From Sphingobacteriia bacterium (lineage in GTDB: Bacteria > Bacteroidota > Bacteroidia > Bacteroidales > UBA7960): DNA of 64,000 nt. How positions within the stretch are numbered: position 1 is the first letter of the stretch; every line of letters begins with the position of its first letter. The position numbers were made by a program, and so were the translations under genes. Below are positions 44,908 through 54,721 of this stretch, piece after piece. Under the pieces are notes generated by a model, which did no database searches, was not told the origin of the DNA, and saw nothing but the letters and a program-made list of their open reading frames with translations. Where the stretch lies: positions 1-64,000 of the forward strand of contig JAABRR010000020.1 of NCBI GenBank assembly GCA_011390785.1. The letters are read 5' to 3'.

Positions 44908-47372
44908 TCAAAAATTATAATTTACACCTACTGAAATAAACCGGGGCATTCCAACTCTTATACCCTGCGGACGACGGGTAGAGATATACCGTTCATTGGT
45001 AACGTTTTTTACACCTATATTGAATCCCAGGCCTGAAGAGGCATGATTGTACCAGGCAGAAATATTGGTAACCAAAAACACATCCAGGTTGCCTATCCGG
45101 CCATTGGCAGTAGCTTGGGTATATGAATATTGCGTATCAGCATTCTCTTGTTCAATCCATTCGTAAACATTGGTAGTATTCAGGGCATCGGTAAATTGCG
45201 CTCCCGTATAATTGGCCCATAGTCTCAGACCCCATCCTGAAGCATTTTCAACAGTAATGGCAGAGGCCATGGTAAAGTCTGGTGCATAAGGCGTTTTGTT
45301 ACCTTTAACGTTTTCATATTCATTGGATAAACCATCAGCAATGGCAGTTTTTTTCAGCACATATCTGTTTTCAGAAAAAACGGAATTTACCCAGGTGCCG
45401 GTCATGCTAAATTGCAAACCCCATGTATCGGGCAAAAATCTGTCGAAAGGCAACAGTAACGATGCTTCCATCCCTTCATGCAGGGTTGCACCGCCATTAA
45501 TATAACCTGTCCCCAGTCCGCCAGATGATTCAGACACAGGAATAACCTGGTTGGAAAAATCCATTCGGAACAAAGTGTATTCAAGTTCTATTTTCCCGAT
45601 GTTGACACGGGCACCAACTTCTGAATTCCAACTCTTCTCTGCATCCAACTGCAAATCTTCACCATCGTTACTTATGGCATCCTTGGTGCGCGGAGGGGCA
45701 AATCCACGGTGGATTCCTGCAAAAACACCCAGAAAGGAATTGAAATTATAGTTTACCCCTGCACCCGGTATCACAGCAAAAACCTGCGAATTGGCTACAA
45801 TCAGGGTATCGGTATAGTTTAACCTCATAATCTCACTGCCATACCAAATATTCTCGTTTCTGACACCGGCGGTAAAGGTTAGCTTTTCACTAACCAGAAA
45901 TTTATTTTGTATAAATGCACTTGCTGTTTGTCCAAAGCGTATTTCATCCTCACGGATATTGCCTGATCGGAAACCGGCTACTGACCCTACAACTCTTTGC
46001 TCATAAGCCTTTTCATATAGGAACCGTACACCGGCATCGGTTTTGGTTTCTATACCCCCAAGAGTATATTGGTAAGATAGGCGCGGCTCAATTCCCATTA
46101 CTTCAAACTGACGGTTGCGATGCCCGGTGCTGTTTCGCAGATAAATGGCACCATCCACTTCATCTTCATACACATATCCTACCCCGGTAAGGTTGGAAGC
46201 TGATCCATTATATGTAAAATCCTGCCGGTTCCAGTTGCGGGCCGTTGAATAGCCAAAAGCAGTTGTATTGAGCTGAAGGCCTCCTACCGGACTGTATTTA
46301 TGACTGGCACTTAAAGAATAGCGTCGGATGTGAAGATTGTCATCTGGGGCGATTTGAAGGTCGTCCATTTGAGAAGATTGATACATCGGTTGGGTAAGAC
46401 CCACATAGGTAGAATTCGAGTTTTCATCATATATTCCCATTTTCATCGTTAAAACAGAAACCGGAGAAAACCGGGTTAGAAACTTGGTGTTGAAATCGTG
46501 AAAAATAAACGATGTTGGTCTAAAATTTCGGCCTGCTTGCGCTGAAAATCTACCTTGAAACCAAAATTATCAATGGTATTACCCACCGAAAAACGGGCAT
46601 TGTAAAATCCTTCTTCACCGGCCTGTATGGATGCCATACCCTGAAAATCAGCAGGTGGGTCGGCAGTTAAAAAGTTGATTACCCCACCTATGGTTTGTGG
46701 GCCAAACAAGATAGACCCATTGCCTTTGAGCACTTCAATACCACTCATCCGGTCAATGCTGGGAGTAAAGTACATCTCAGGTTCACCATAGGGGGCAAGT
46801 GCTACAGGAATGCCATCTTCCAGAATAAGTACATTCCGGCTTTTGTCAGGATCAATACCGCGAATCCCAATATTGGCACGCAAGCCGGCACCTTCTTCTT
46901 CTACCACATGTAGCCCCGCAATATTTCGCAATACCTCATTGCCACTTAACGGGATACTGGCCCGAAGGTCTGCCTGCGTAACGATACTCGCTGAACCCGG
47001 CAAATATCGCAAAAGACCAATGCGACTGCCCGATACCAACACCTGATCCAACAAAAATAAATCTTCTTCTATTTCTATTACCTGCTGTTTATCAAATCTA
47101 TCTTCTGAAATAGTGTGGAAACTGGTTTTGTAACCAAGACCTTTTACACCTAATACTATTTCTTCAGATGCTTCAACAGAAATTTGAAAATTACCATCTT
47201 TATCGGTTGATACTCCCGTGCTGGTACCTTTTATATATACCGCTAAATGGGGCACCCCTTTATCATTACCTATTACCTGTCCGGTAATCTGTGTTGTCTT
47301 ATTTGATGCATAAAGATGGATAAATTGGAATATAAATAATAATGTGGCGAAAACTTTACCTAATCTTTTCAT
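44908..47372 (-). pseudogene. FecA-like TonB-dependent receptor, frameshifted
   Basis: Outer-membrane receptor for an iron chelate or similar ligand. The first part (47372-46476) has a signal peptide, a carboxypeptidase-regulatory-like domain ([21 protein letters not shown]) and a plug with [41 protein letters not shown]- and [18 protein letters not shown]-type motifs, close to the FecA subgroup. The barrel continues in another frame (to 44908), ending GVNYNF. Reading past the first stop, the correct sequence resumes as [23 protein letters not shown], placing the lesion at the AAA run at 46528-46526: one missing A restores GAA AAT TTT. Whole receptor would be about 820 residues. It may be a true pseudogene or a homopolymer sequencing error. 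No siderophore or SusD gene is adjacent. Confidence 0.85.
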
Positions 47373-47741
47373 AAGTAATCCTTTAAATCATTAATATTTT
47401 AGTAACTGTTATTAATTAATCGTTCAATTTAAGCTTATTCAGGTACCATTTTACCCGTTTTCTTTCTCAAAAAAACACTCTCTTTTAACCATATTGGCAT
47501 CATCATCGAGGGCAATAGATATTAAAAAAGAGTGCTTTTAAAGAATTAACGAATGAAATTTGAATACTTACTAAATTAGAACGATTTTGTTGTTACAAAA
47601 ATAAGACCATCGAAAGTAATGGTCAATCCCCATAAATAGTGATTTTTATTTTTTCTCGTAGATATTTGGGGTGCGATTTTCCTTCTTCTTCTTCAAACAT
47701 AAATTTATAAGTAACTTCGGTAAATCATAAAACAATAAACT
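47373..47741. other. Divergent region between TonB receptor and aldo/keto reductase
   Basis: 369 bases without a gene. The only good signal is the minus-strand promoter at 47596-47626 facing the receptor. No Fur-type palindrome or riboswitch was recognised. Confidence 0.4.
47596..47626 (-). promoter_or_regulatory. Candidate Bacteroidota promoter for the TonB receptor
   Basis: On the minus strand TTG (47626-47624) and TATTTTTG (47603-47596) are 20 bases apart, a good consensus fit. The leader to the receptor ATG would be about 215 bases, which is long. Confidence 0.45.
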
Positions 47742-48680
47742 ATGGACAGTAAGAAAAGTATCAATCGGCGCGAATTTATAACCAGAAGCGCAAAATACAG
47801 TGCTGCAACTATGTTAATAGGATTTGGTGCATCACGACTGATGGCCGGGATGAATACGGCATATTCCGCTGTTGCAATTCCTAAGACAACACTCAACAAT
47901 AAACTTGCTATGCCTATGCTTGGTTTTGGCACCAATACCCTGAATGGGGATGTGTGTGTAAAATGCGTATCTGAAGCTATTTCGGTGGGATATCGGCTAA
48001 TTGATACCGCCCACATTTACCGAAATGAAGAGTTCGTTGGACAGGGAATAAAACAAAGTGGAATCAATAGAGAAGATCTGTTTATAACATCGAAACTTTG
48101 GGTGGATGATTCGGGGTATGAAAGTTCAAAACGGGCATTCGAAACATCCATCTCAAAACTGGGTACCAACTATCTGGATCTGTATCTTATTCATCGGCCA
48201 AGAGGTGACGTTAAAGGCTCATGGAAAGCTATGGAAGAACTTTACGGGGAAGGTAGGATTAAAGCCATCGGGGTTAGTAATTTTGAGCCATCGCAACTCG
48301 ATGAGTTAATGGAATATGCTACCGTTAAACCAGCCATTAACCAGATTGAAGCCCATGTATTCTTTCAACAGTTTGCAGCCCAGCAATATCTTCAGAATAA
48401 CAATATCCAAATGCAGGGCTGGTCGCCGTTTGCAGCAGCCCGTAACGGAATTTTTGAAAACTCCGTATTGACTGAAATTGGCAGAAAGCACAACAAAACC
48501 ATTGCCCAGGTATGCTTGAGATGGCTTCACCAAAGAGGCATTGTCGTTATACCACGAACAACGAAAAAAGCTCATATGATAGAAAATCTTAATATTTTCG
48601 ATTTTGAGCTTGATGCATCCGACTTTCAAACCATTGCAAAACTTGATTTGAATACCACACAATTTCCAGAGTGGGAATAG
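47742..48680 (+). CDS. Tat-exported aldo/keto reductase
   Basis: NAD(P)H-dependent oxidoreductase, 312 residues. The catalytic tetrad is complete: Asp88, Tyr93, Lys118 and His151 (LIDTAHIYRNEE, FITSKLW, LYLIHRP). Cofactor segments GVSNFEP and the C-terminal PRTTKKAHMIENL (phosphate-binding) are present. The N-terminus carries a twin-arginine signal (INRREFITRSAKYS, then a hydrophobic stretch ending near MAG), so it is probably exported folded to the periplasm, unusual for this mostly cytoplasmic family but seen in Bacteroidota. Substrate unknown. Single gene with a hairpin 27 bases beyond the stop. Confidence 0.88.
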   Translation: MDSKKSINRREFITRSAKYSAATMLIGFGASRLMAGMNTAYSAVAIPKTTLNNKLAMPMLGFGTNTLNGDVCVKCVSEAISVGYRLIDTAHIYRNEEFVGQGIKQSGINREDLFITSKLWVDDSGYESSKRAFETSISKLGTNYLDLYLIHRPRGDVKGSWKAMEELYGEGRIKAIGVSNFEPSQLDELMEYATVKPAINQIEAHVFFQQFAAQQYLQNNNIQMQGWSPFAAARNGIFENSVLTEIGRKHNKTIAQVCLRWLHQRGIVVIPRTTKKAHMIENLNIFDFELDASDFQTIAKLDLNTTQFPEWE

Positions 48681-49035
48681 CGAAACTATTTATGTAAAAC
48701 TTTTCTAAAATACGGTTATAATACCGTTACTGTATTTTATACCTGAAAGGGAGATTAACAAAACAGAACTCCATAAAACACACAATTAACGGATTAATTA
48801 CCACGTCTCAAAGGGGATTAATATTTCCAATAATATTCCAGAAATACTTCAATCAGGTAAAAAAGTATTTTAAAACGAATTATTAGGACTTTAAAAAAAC
48901 AATTAGCCAATTTTCTAATAATTTCGAATTAATTTTGATTAGCTTTTTAAAAACTACTTAAGAAACCCGTTATCTCCGGTTCGATTGAGCCTTAAATCAA
49001 TGTAAAATTTAAAACAACAAACTAAACAACAAACT
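48681..49035. other. Intergenic region between aldo/keto reductase and lipocalin-like lipoprotein
   Basis: 355 AT-rich bases without coding signal. A terminator hairpin lies at its left end. TAATTTTG at 48930-48937 fits the TAnnTTTG -7 box and could serve the lipoprotein gene, but no -33 box is clear. Confidence 0.4.
48707..48740 (+). terminator. Possible terminator after the aldo/keto reductase
   Basis: AAAATAC (48707-48713) can pair with GTATTTT (48732-48738), and CGGT with ACCG inside. The structure is AT-rich and ends in TTTT. Confidence 0.45.
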
Positions 49036-49536
49036 TTGATTGTGAAAAATAATATACCAGTAAACGGGGCAAGTAACAGCCTGCAGAATTCATCTTTAAA
49101 ACCTTTTAAATACATCAAATCATGGGTTTTAAGTAAAAACTATATTCTTCTGATGCTTATTGCATCTGCAGCATTACTCTCAGCCTGCACTGCTCAAAGC
49201 AGATTATTATCAAGATTAAAAACCGAATGGAATATAGTAGAGTATGAAGTAAGGAACAATGATGGATCGGGCACTACTATTGAAAATGCAGGCACTATAA
49301 CTTTTAACAGCAACGGCCAGGGTTCACAATCCTTTACTACATCAATAACCCATACCGGACAAACCGCTGATTCACAGTTTAACTGGGAAAATACTGCCAA
49401 TACCGTAACTATCAGAACCACTGACAACCAACAGCCCAGAGTTTGGATTGTTGTCAACTCAAGCAGAACATCGCAAGAATGGTACTCTACCGATAGCGCA
49501 GGTAATGTGCAGGTAATGAAACTTGAACGAAAGTAG
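49036..49536 (+). CDS. Lipocalin-like lipoprotein
   Basis: Small lipoprotein with a lipobox ALLSAC (Cys51 counted from the TTG at 49036). The mature part of about 115 residues resembles lipocalin-like domains of Bacteroidota lipoproteins: LKTEWNIVEYE at the start, a GTITFNSNGQG strand, and TANTVTIRTTDN and VMKLERK at the end. Start uncertain: no ATG precedes the signal peptide, so TTG 49036 or GTG 49042 gives a long, polar n-region, whereas the ATG at 49153 would cut the signal core short. Function unknown. Followed by a very strong terminator. Confidence 0.65.
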   Translation: MIVKNNIPVNGASNSLQNSSLKPFKYIKSWVLSKNYILLMLIASAALLSACTAQSRLLSRLKTEWNIVEYEVRNNDGSGTTIENAGTITFNSNGQGSQSFTTSITHTGQTADSQFNWENTANTVTIRTTDNQQPRVWIVVNSSRTSQEWYSTDSAGNVQVMKLERK

Positions 49537-49566
49537 CAAATTATTTCAGTTCTGTTTTTTTACTAT

Positions 49567-49610
49567 TTGACAAAAGCCCGGTTATTAATATAAAACCGGG
49601 CTTTTGTCAA
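49567..49610 (+). terminator. Strong intrinsic terminator
   Basis: Perfect 17-bp inverted repeat TTGACAAAAGCCCGGTT (49567-49583) and its complement (49594-49610) around a 10-base AT loop. The T run lies within the right arm (CTTTTG). It is 31 bases after the lipoprotein stop and, being symmetrical, may work both ways. Confidence 0.85.
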
Positions 49611-49770
49611 TAAAATTTATAAGATTTTCTAAAGTAAGAAATCATGTAAATCAAAAATAAAAGAAAGATTGAAATCCATGGTATTAATATCAGTAAAAAT
49701 TTTGCCAAATAATTACTGGTTTCTACAATAAAACTTAAATGTAAATATATTAATTAAACTGCATAAAAAC

Positions 49771-50466
49771 ATGAAAAATACAATTTGTACTTTTACTTTT
49801 ATACTATTAAACATTCTGCTAATCAGTTCAGTATCAAACGCACAAGGTTTTCGCTTAGGGCTAAAAGCATCTCCATCTTTAGCTTGGATGAACCCAAAAA
49901 CTGACGAATTTACATCAGAAGGAAATAGTACAGGGTTTACTTACGGATTAATAACGGAATATTTTTTCACAGAACAATATGGTTTTTCCAGTGGTTTGGA
50001 AGTTTCCTACCTTGGGGGCAAACTGAATTACCCGGTTGATGAAGTTATAGATGATGTATCTTTTGATGAGTTGGAAAGGGTCTATCGATTGCAGGTTATG
50101 GAATTACCTCTTGCATTAAAAATGAAATCTCGTGATATTTTAGGTATTAGTTATTTCGGAAAATTTGGCTTGGGAATGGGTATTGTTTTAAGTGCAAAAG
50201 CCGATGATTACTTTTCTGCGTCTCAGGGTAACTCGAAAGAAACACAGGCAGATAAAAAAATAATGGGAGACATATCTTTTGGCCGGATATCTTTGATATT
50301 AGGCGGTGGAGCAGAATATGAAATTGGAGGTGGGGTTTCGATCATCGGGGGCATCAACTTCAACAATGGCTTTACCAATATTCTTCTAAATAATAATGAA
50401 GTAACAGGCAAAAGGAATAATGCCCGAACCAATTATCTTGAATTGTCATTAGGAGTAATGTTTTAA
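49771..50466 (+). CDS. Outer-membrane beta-barrel protein (PorT-like)
   Basis: Exported barrel protein of 231 residues. Signal peptide about 1-24 (ending VSNAQ), first strand FRLGLKASPSLAWMNP, then strands with the porin-like pattern (YGLITEYFFTEQYGFSSGLEVSYLGGKL; FGRISLILGGGAEYEIGGGVSIIGGINFNNGF) and an aromatic-ended last strand (NYLELSLGVMF). Same general family as the product of 17275. It begins the run of envelope and stress genes extending to treY. No specific ligand or role can be given. Confidence 0.8.
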   Translation: MKNTICTFTFILLNILLISSVSNAQGFRLGLKASPSLAWMNPKTDEFTSEGNSTGFTYGLITEYFFTEQYGFSSGLEVSYLGGKLNYPVDEVIDDVSFDELERVYRLQVMELPLALKMKSRDILGISYFGKFGLGMGIVLSAKADDYFSASQGNSKETQADKKIMGDISFGRISLILGGGAEYEIGGGVSIIGGINFNNGFTNILLNNNEVTGKRNNARTNYLELSLGVMF

Positions 50467-50620
50467 TAAGAACCAGCATTGGTATTGCCATAACAGAACT
50501 TGCCAGTCTTACTTGTTGAAATATTAATTCAACAAATAGCAATCAACATATTTCCCTGGTGATACCTGAGGGATACTTGCCATCAGATCTTCAATGTTTT
50601 CATTTCGAAAAATAAAGTAA

Positions 50621-51397
50621 ATGAAAAATCTAGTCTTAACGGTAATCTTTTCAGGAATGCTCGTCCAAACTCTCGGGCAGTTTAGCCTGGACATATCAGG
50701 CGGATTGGCTGCCCAAAGCTATAATAAGGTTCAGGTTCCAGGCGAGCAGGGAACTGCTTTTGATTTGTATAAGGATTTCGAAATTCAGGGACCTGCATTG
50801 TACTTTACCGTTAAACCTGGCTATTGTTTTAAGGAAAAAAACCACTTCTTTTTATTGTATGCACCCCTGAGTGTAAATTATGAGGGTGCTGCGCCTTTTG
50901 ATATCAGTTATCAGAATACAACTTTTCTTCAGGGCCAAAATATAGAAGCGTACTATAAATTTAACAGCTATAGATTAACCTACAGAAGAGATGTTTATAG
51001 CTCTGCGAAATGGCTTTTGGGAGTTGGTTTTACTGCCAAAATCAGGGATGCCGAAATTCGCTTAACATCTGGCAATGTAAGTGATTATAAAGATGATTTA
51101 GGTTTTGTACCCTTGCTTAATTTGTATGCTGAATACAATTTCAATAATTGGTCTACATTTTTTGAAGGTGACGGACTGGCCGGTGGTCCCGGAAGAGCTT
51201 TCGACCTGTACCTGGGAGGGAAAATATCAGTTAATGATTATCTGCAAATAAAGGCAGCATACAGAATGGTTGAAGGCGGAGCCGATGTAAGTTCTGTTTA
51301 CAACTTCACCATGCTGCATTTTGCCAATTTGGGTTTGATTATTAATTTTAACGATTATCCCAACCTGGAGGTTTGCCGGGTCGGAGTCCCGAAATAG
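50621..51397 (+). CDS. Exported protein, probable outer-membrane barrel, unknown function
   Basis: Protein of 258 residues with a signal peptide (MKNLVLTVIFSGMLVQTLGQ). The mature part is strand-rich with regularly spaced aromatic residues (PALYFTVKPGYCFKEKNHFFLLYAPLSV, YRLTYRRDVYSSAKWLLGVGFTAKIRDAEIRL, NWSTFFEGDGLAGGPGRAFDLYLGGKI). The GDGLAGGPGRAFD motif looks like a conserved loop. It lies 154 bases downstream of the previous barrel gene on the same strand. I do not recognise a named family. Confidence 0.7.
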   Translation: MKNLVLTVIFSGMLVQTLGQFSLDISGGLAAQSYNKVQVPGEQGTAFDLYKDFEIQGPALYFTVKPGYCFKEKNHFFLLYAPLSVNYEGAAPFDISYQNTTFLQGQNIEAYYKFNSYRLTYRRDVYSSAKWLLGVGFTAKIRDAEIRLTSGNVSDYKDDLGFVPLLNLYAEYNFNNWSTFFEGDGLAGGPGRAFDLYLGGKISVNDYLQIKAAYRMVEGGADVSSVYNFTMLHFANLGLIINFNDYPNLEVCRVGVPK

Positions 51398-51571
51398 CCA
51401 TTTTAGCCAGTATAGTAGTTATAAGAACAATGATCAGCTATTTCCTTGAAAAAGAGATTGAGAAATTCAATGCAAAAGAATGATTATAGTGAGTACAATT
51501 TTTAAAATCGGGGCCAATGCCGGCTCAAAAACTGGCAACATGGTAATATTAATCTTTAAATTTTTAAAACT

Positions 51572-51847
51572 ATGAATAGAAAAGAAAAAGTAAAAAAACA
51601 AATTGACGAAATGGATGACCAAATCAAAGTCTGGGAAACCAAATTTGAAAACATTAAAGCTGAAACCAAAGTCCAGTAAAATGAGAAACTGGCTGCTTTG
51701 AAAGCCAAAAGAGATGAAGTTAAGGTCAGGTACGACGAACTTGCTGATGCATCAGAAGAAAAATGGGCAGAAGCAAAAGGCGTATTTTCTTCCGCTTCTG
51801 AATCTTTCAATGAAGGATTTAACAAGCTTAAATCTCTATTTGATTAA
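51572..51847 (+). pseudogene. Small coiled-coil protein gene interrupted by an in-frame stop
   Basis: A single frame of 91 codons starting MNRKEKVKKQIDEMDDQIKV contains one in-frame TAA at 51677-51679 (codon 36) and then continues NEKLAALKAKRDEVKVRY ... SSASESFNEGFNKLKSLFD. Before and after the stop the heptad-like, Lys/Glu-rich composition is continuous, as in the small coiled-coil proteins often found near stress genes in Bacteroidota and Proteobacteria. The stop replaces what was probably Gln, Glu or Lys. A nonsense mutation or a base error would both explain it. Confidence 0.65.
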
Positions 51848-51966
51848 AGAGGTAAATGTAAATTTTGCAGGATGCATTTTTTACAGCCTGTAAATTTCTT
51901 TATTAAACCTGCGAAAACTAAAATTTGATTTTGAAAAACACAATCTTTCACCAAAATCCAATGATC

Positions 51967-52812
51967 ATGAAAACCTTACATATTTTATGCGTTTTATTTA
52001 TTTTAACAAGCCTTTCGGGCTGCAAATACAAAAATGAAGCTCTTGAACTTCAAAAACAAAATGAGGACTTAGCTATTCAATTGACTAAAAGCGATTCTTT
52101 GTCCAATGCTTATCGTTCAACACTTAGGGAGATTGAGGCAGCCTTTGACAGTATCATGCCAGTAGATGCATCATTAGATGCAACTTCAGAAGGAAGGAAA
52201 TTAACAACAAGACTAACCAACAAACTGAATGAAATAAATGAACTATTTATTGAAAAAGAAAAAAATTACAATGCACTAAATAGCAGGCTTATCAATTCAA
52301 ATAAAATGATTGCGGATATGTCTGTAAAGACTGAAGAACTAAACCGCAAGATAAGTGAAAAAGACAGTGTCAATGGTTCATTAAACAAGGAAATAGCTGG
52401 GCTTGAAAAACAGATTGCCGATCAATTATCACAAATGGATTCGGTTATTCAGGAAAAGCGAAAATTAAATGAAGCATTTGAAAAGAAAACCAATACAGCC
52501 TTTTTTATTGCTGATAGTGAAAGAGAACTAAGAGATAAGGATATAATTGAAAAAACGGGTGGTTTTCTTGGCTTCCTGGGCCGAGTGAATACGTTAAATC
52601 CAAAACTTGATAAAAGTCAATTAGAAATGATTGATATAAGAGAGAAAACGACCTTTACCCTGAATGCAGAAAGCAAACAAATTGAATTTGTTACCAAACA
52701 TCATTCTGCAAGTTATGAGTTGACTGATTCAGGCACAGGAAAATCCTTGCTCACGGTTAAGGATCCGGCAGAATTCTGGATGTATTCAAAATACCTTGTA
52801 ATTACATATTGA
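51967..52812 (+). CDS. Coiled-coil lipoprotein
   Basis: Lipoprotein of 281 residues, lipidated at Cys19 (LTSLSGC), with the start at the ATG at 51967; ATG 51961 and TTG 51925 are also in frame. A long coiled coil occupies about residues 22-180 (LELQKQNEDLAIQL, LNRKISEKDSVNGSLNKEIAGLEKQI), followed by a globular C-terminal part of about 95 residues (FFIADSERELRDKDIIEKTGG ... FWMYSKYLVITY). Similar lipoproteins occur in Bacteroidota but have no established function. It may be an envelope-spanning or septal protein. It lies 119 bases after the broken coiled-coil gene. Confidence 0.75.
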   Translation: MKTLHILCVLFILTSLSGCKYKNEALELQKQNEDLAIQLTKSDSLSNAYRSTLREIEAAFDSIMPVDASLDATSEGRKLTTRLTNKLNEINELFIEKEKNYNALNSRLINSNKMIADMSVKTEELNRKISEKDSVNGSLNKEIAGLEKQIADQLSQMDSVIQEKRKLNEAFEKKTNTAFFIADSERELRDKDIIEKTGGFLGFLGRVNTLNPKLDKSQLEMIDIREKTTFTLNAESKQIEFVTKHHSASYELTDSGTGKSLLTVKDPAEFWMYSKYLVITY

Positions 52813-53012
52813 TCGCAGCATGACAGTCTAAAGCGCCTCATTCATATACGATACAACCTGAAAATGAGAACCTTATTCTGAAAAAGCATTTAAAGTCGGG
52901 TATCTTTTTTAGTATTAAAACTGAAATGGAGTGGTTTCATTAAATTAAAAAAATGAAAGAGGCTTGCCATGTAAGTTCCATCTTACCATTAATTTAACTA
53001 AATTTCATTTTT

Positions 53013-53252
53013 ATGAAAACTTTGAAAACGATTTTGCTGATCATTCTTGTTATTATTGCTTTATTTTTTGCATTTCAGAATTTTCAAACTGTAGATATTT
53101 CATTTTATAAATGGAGTGCTAAAATGCCTTTGTCATTGGCAATTCTCGGCATATATATTTTTGGAGCACTATCCGGCGGTGTTTTATTCTCTTTGTTGAA
53201 AAAAATAATTACTTTGGATAAAAAAACCGATAAAATTAAAAATCACTCCTGA
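53013..53252 (+). CDS. LapA-like (DUF1049) membrane protein
   Basis: Small membrane protein of 79 residues with two TM helices (about 4-24 and 39-62). FAFQNFQTVDISFYKWSAKMPLSLAILGIYIFGALSG is the typical DUF1049/LapA pattern. In enterobacteria LapA works with LapB to regulate LPS synthesis; whether that holds here is unknown. It sits within the envelope/stress run, 201 bases after the coiled-coil lipoprotein and 87 bases before the DUF2254 gene. Confidence 0.82.
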   Translation: MKTLKTILLIILVIIALFFAFQNFQTVDISFYKWSAKMPLSLAILGIYIFGALSGGVLFSLLKKIITLDKKTDKIKNHS

Positions 53253-53339
53253 CAATAACCTGCTACATTTAGATATCACTGGTATTAAAAATGTGTAAGA
53301 TATACCAGATACATTGTGGCAAAAATCATTTATGAAGCA

Positions 53340-54659
53340 ATGAAAAAACTGCAACATATATGGGAAGAACTCAATGCAAGCTTTTGGTTTATACCCATAC
53401 TTATGATTTTGATTACCATGGGCTCAGCCATAGGGTTTATCTATCTGGATAGTGAAATCGGGTATACTCAGGAAGGAATTTTAAAATACCTTCTACCGGT
53501 CAGTGTTGATTCAGCAAGAAGCATACTTACCATCATTGCCGGTGCTATGATTGGAATTGCCGGTACCGTTTTTTCCATTACCCTTGTGGTGCTTACCCTG
53601 GCATCTTCTCAACTGGGTTCGCGACTGGTCCGGAATTTTATGTACGATAAACTCAATCAGGTTGTTTTGGGCACCTATGTCTCATCTTTTGTGTATTGCC
53701 TGATCATCCTTAGTTCTCTAAAAGAAAATGAAAATTTTGAATTTATCCCGGCCATTTCCGTTTTAGCAGCTCTTGCATCGGCTATTGCAGGAATTATATT
53801 GCTCGTTGTTTTTATTCATCATGTTTCCATGAGTATACAATCCGACAAGGTGATCTCCGATATTTCTGACGCCATGTCGAAAAGTATCAAAAAACTCTTT
53901 CCTGATGATATAGGCCATGAAGAGGATGAAAAACCGATTCCCGATATCGACATGCTGAAACAAAAATATGCTTTCAAACTTGAGATCAGGAGTAAAAAAA
54001 ATGGTTATTTGCAATCAGTTGATGGTGACGGATTGCTAAACATTGCGCACGAAAACGACGGCATAATTATTTTGCATCATCGGCCTGGTGACTTTTTGGT
54101 ACAGGAAATGATTGTTTGCGAAATAATTTCCAATAAAGAGTTGGATAAAGACTTGGATGAGAAAATCCATGATGATTTCATTATCGGTAAAGTGCGCACA
54201 CCCCTTCAGGATGCTGAGTTTTCAATCCACCAGATGGTTGAAGTGGCATCAAAGGCATTATCGCCGGGGGTGAACGATCCCTATACTGCCATTGCCTGTA
54301 TTGACAACCTGACCTCTGTAATGTGCTATCTTACCGGAGTTAAATACCCAACCCCTTATCGTTATGATTCAGAAGATAAACTAAGAGTAATTGCTGATAA
54401 TCATTCATTTGCCGGTATGCTTGATGCAGCGTTTAACCAGATCAGGCAATTTGCAGAAGGAAGTCCATCCGTAATGATAAGGTTGCTCGAAGCAATGATT
54501 TCCATCAACCAGTTTACCCGCAACAGCAATCAAAAGAAACAAGTCTTGCAGCATGCCGAAATGGTTATGAACGCTGCCAAAAGAACCTTTCATGAACCAC
54601 GCGACCTGAAAGACATGAAGAAAAGATACAAAAGCATAAGTCAAATGCACTCAGGTTAA
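53340..54659 (+). CDS. DUF2254 membrane protein
   Basis: Predicted inner-membrane protein of about 439 residues with four N-terminal TM helices (FWFIPILMILITMGSAIGFIYL; a long second segment TIIAGAMIGIAGTVFSITLVVLTLASSQLGSRL; VLGTYVSSFVYCLIIL; and AISVLAALASAIAGIILLVVFIHHV), then a cytosolic region. Conserved motifs include SSQLGSRLVRNFM and EVASKALSPGVNDPYTAIACIDNL. DUF2254 has no established function; the helix-plus-soluble-domain layout suggests a channel- or sensor-like role. The ATG at 53340 is preferred; a GTG at 53316 would add eight residues. Followed by PPK2 after 62 bases. Confidence 0.82.
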   Translation: MKKLQHIWEELNASFWFIPILMILITMGSAIGFIYLDSEIGYTQEGILKYLLPVSVDSARSILTIIAGAMIGIAGTVFSITLVVLTLASSQLGSRLVRNFMYDKLNQVVLGTYVSSFVYCLIILSSLKENENFEFIPAISVLAALASAIAGIILLVVFIHHVSMSIQSDKVISDISDAMSKSIKKLFPDDIGHEEDEKPIPDIDMLKQKYAFKLEIRSKKNGYLQSVDGDGLLNIAHENDGIIILHHRPGDFLVQEMIVCEIISNKELDKDLDEKIHDDFIIGKVRTPLQDAEFSIHQMVEVASKALSPGVNDPYTAIACIDNLTSVMCYLTGVKYPTPYRYDSEDKLRVIADNHSFAGMLDAAFNQIRQFAEGSPSVMIRLLEAMISINQFTRNSNQKKQVLQHAEMVMNAAKRTFHEPRDLKDMKKRYKSISQMHSG

Positions 54660-54721
54660 ACACGAAACGAATCACAGAATACAAGTTCTCAAGGTAGATT
54701 CACTAAAAAGCTTTTCATACT

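Noticed and set aside
44908-47372. Treating the TonB receptor as a SusC of a polysaccharide locus
   Set aside because: The plug motifs are FecA-like, there is no SusD gene beside it, and no glycoside hydrolases are near.
51430-51483. A 17-codon frame (MISYFLEKEIEKF...) before the broken coiled-coil gene
   Set aside because: Too short to support, with no upstream signal or known family.
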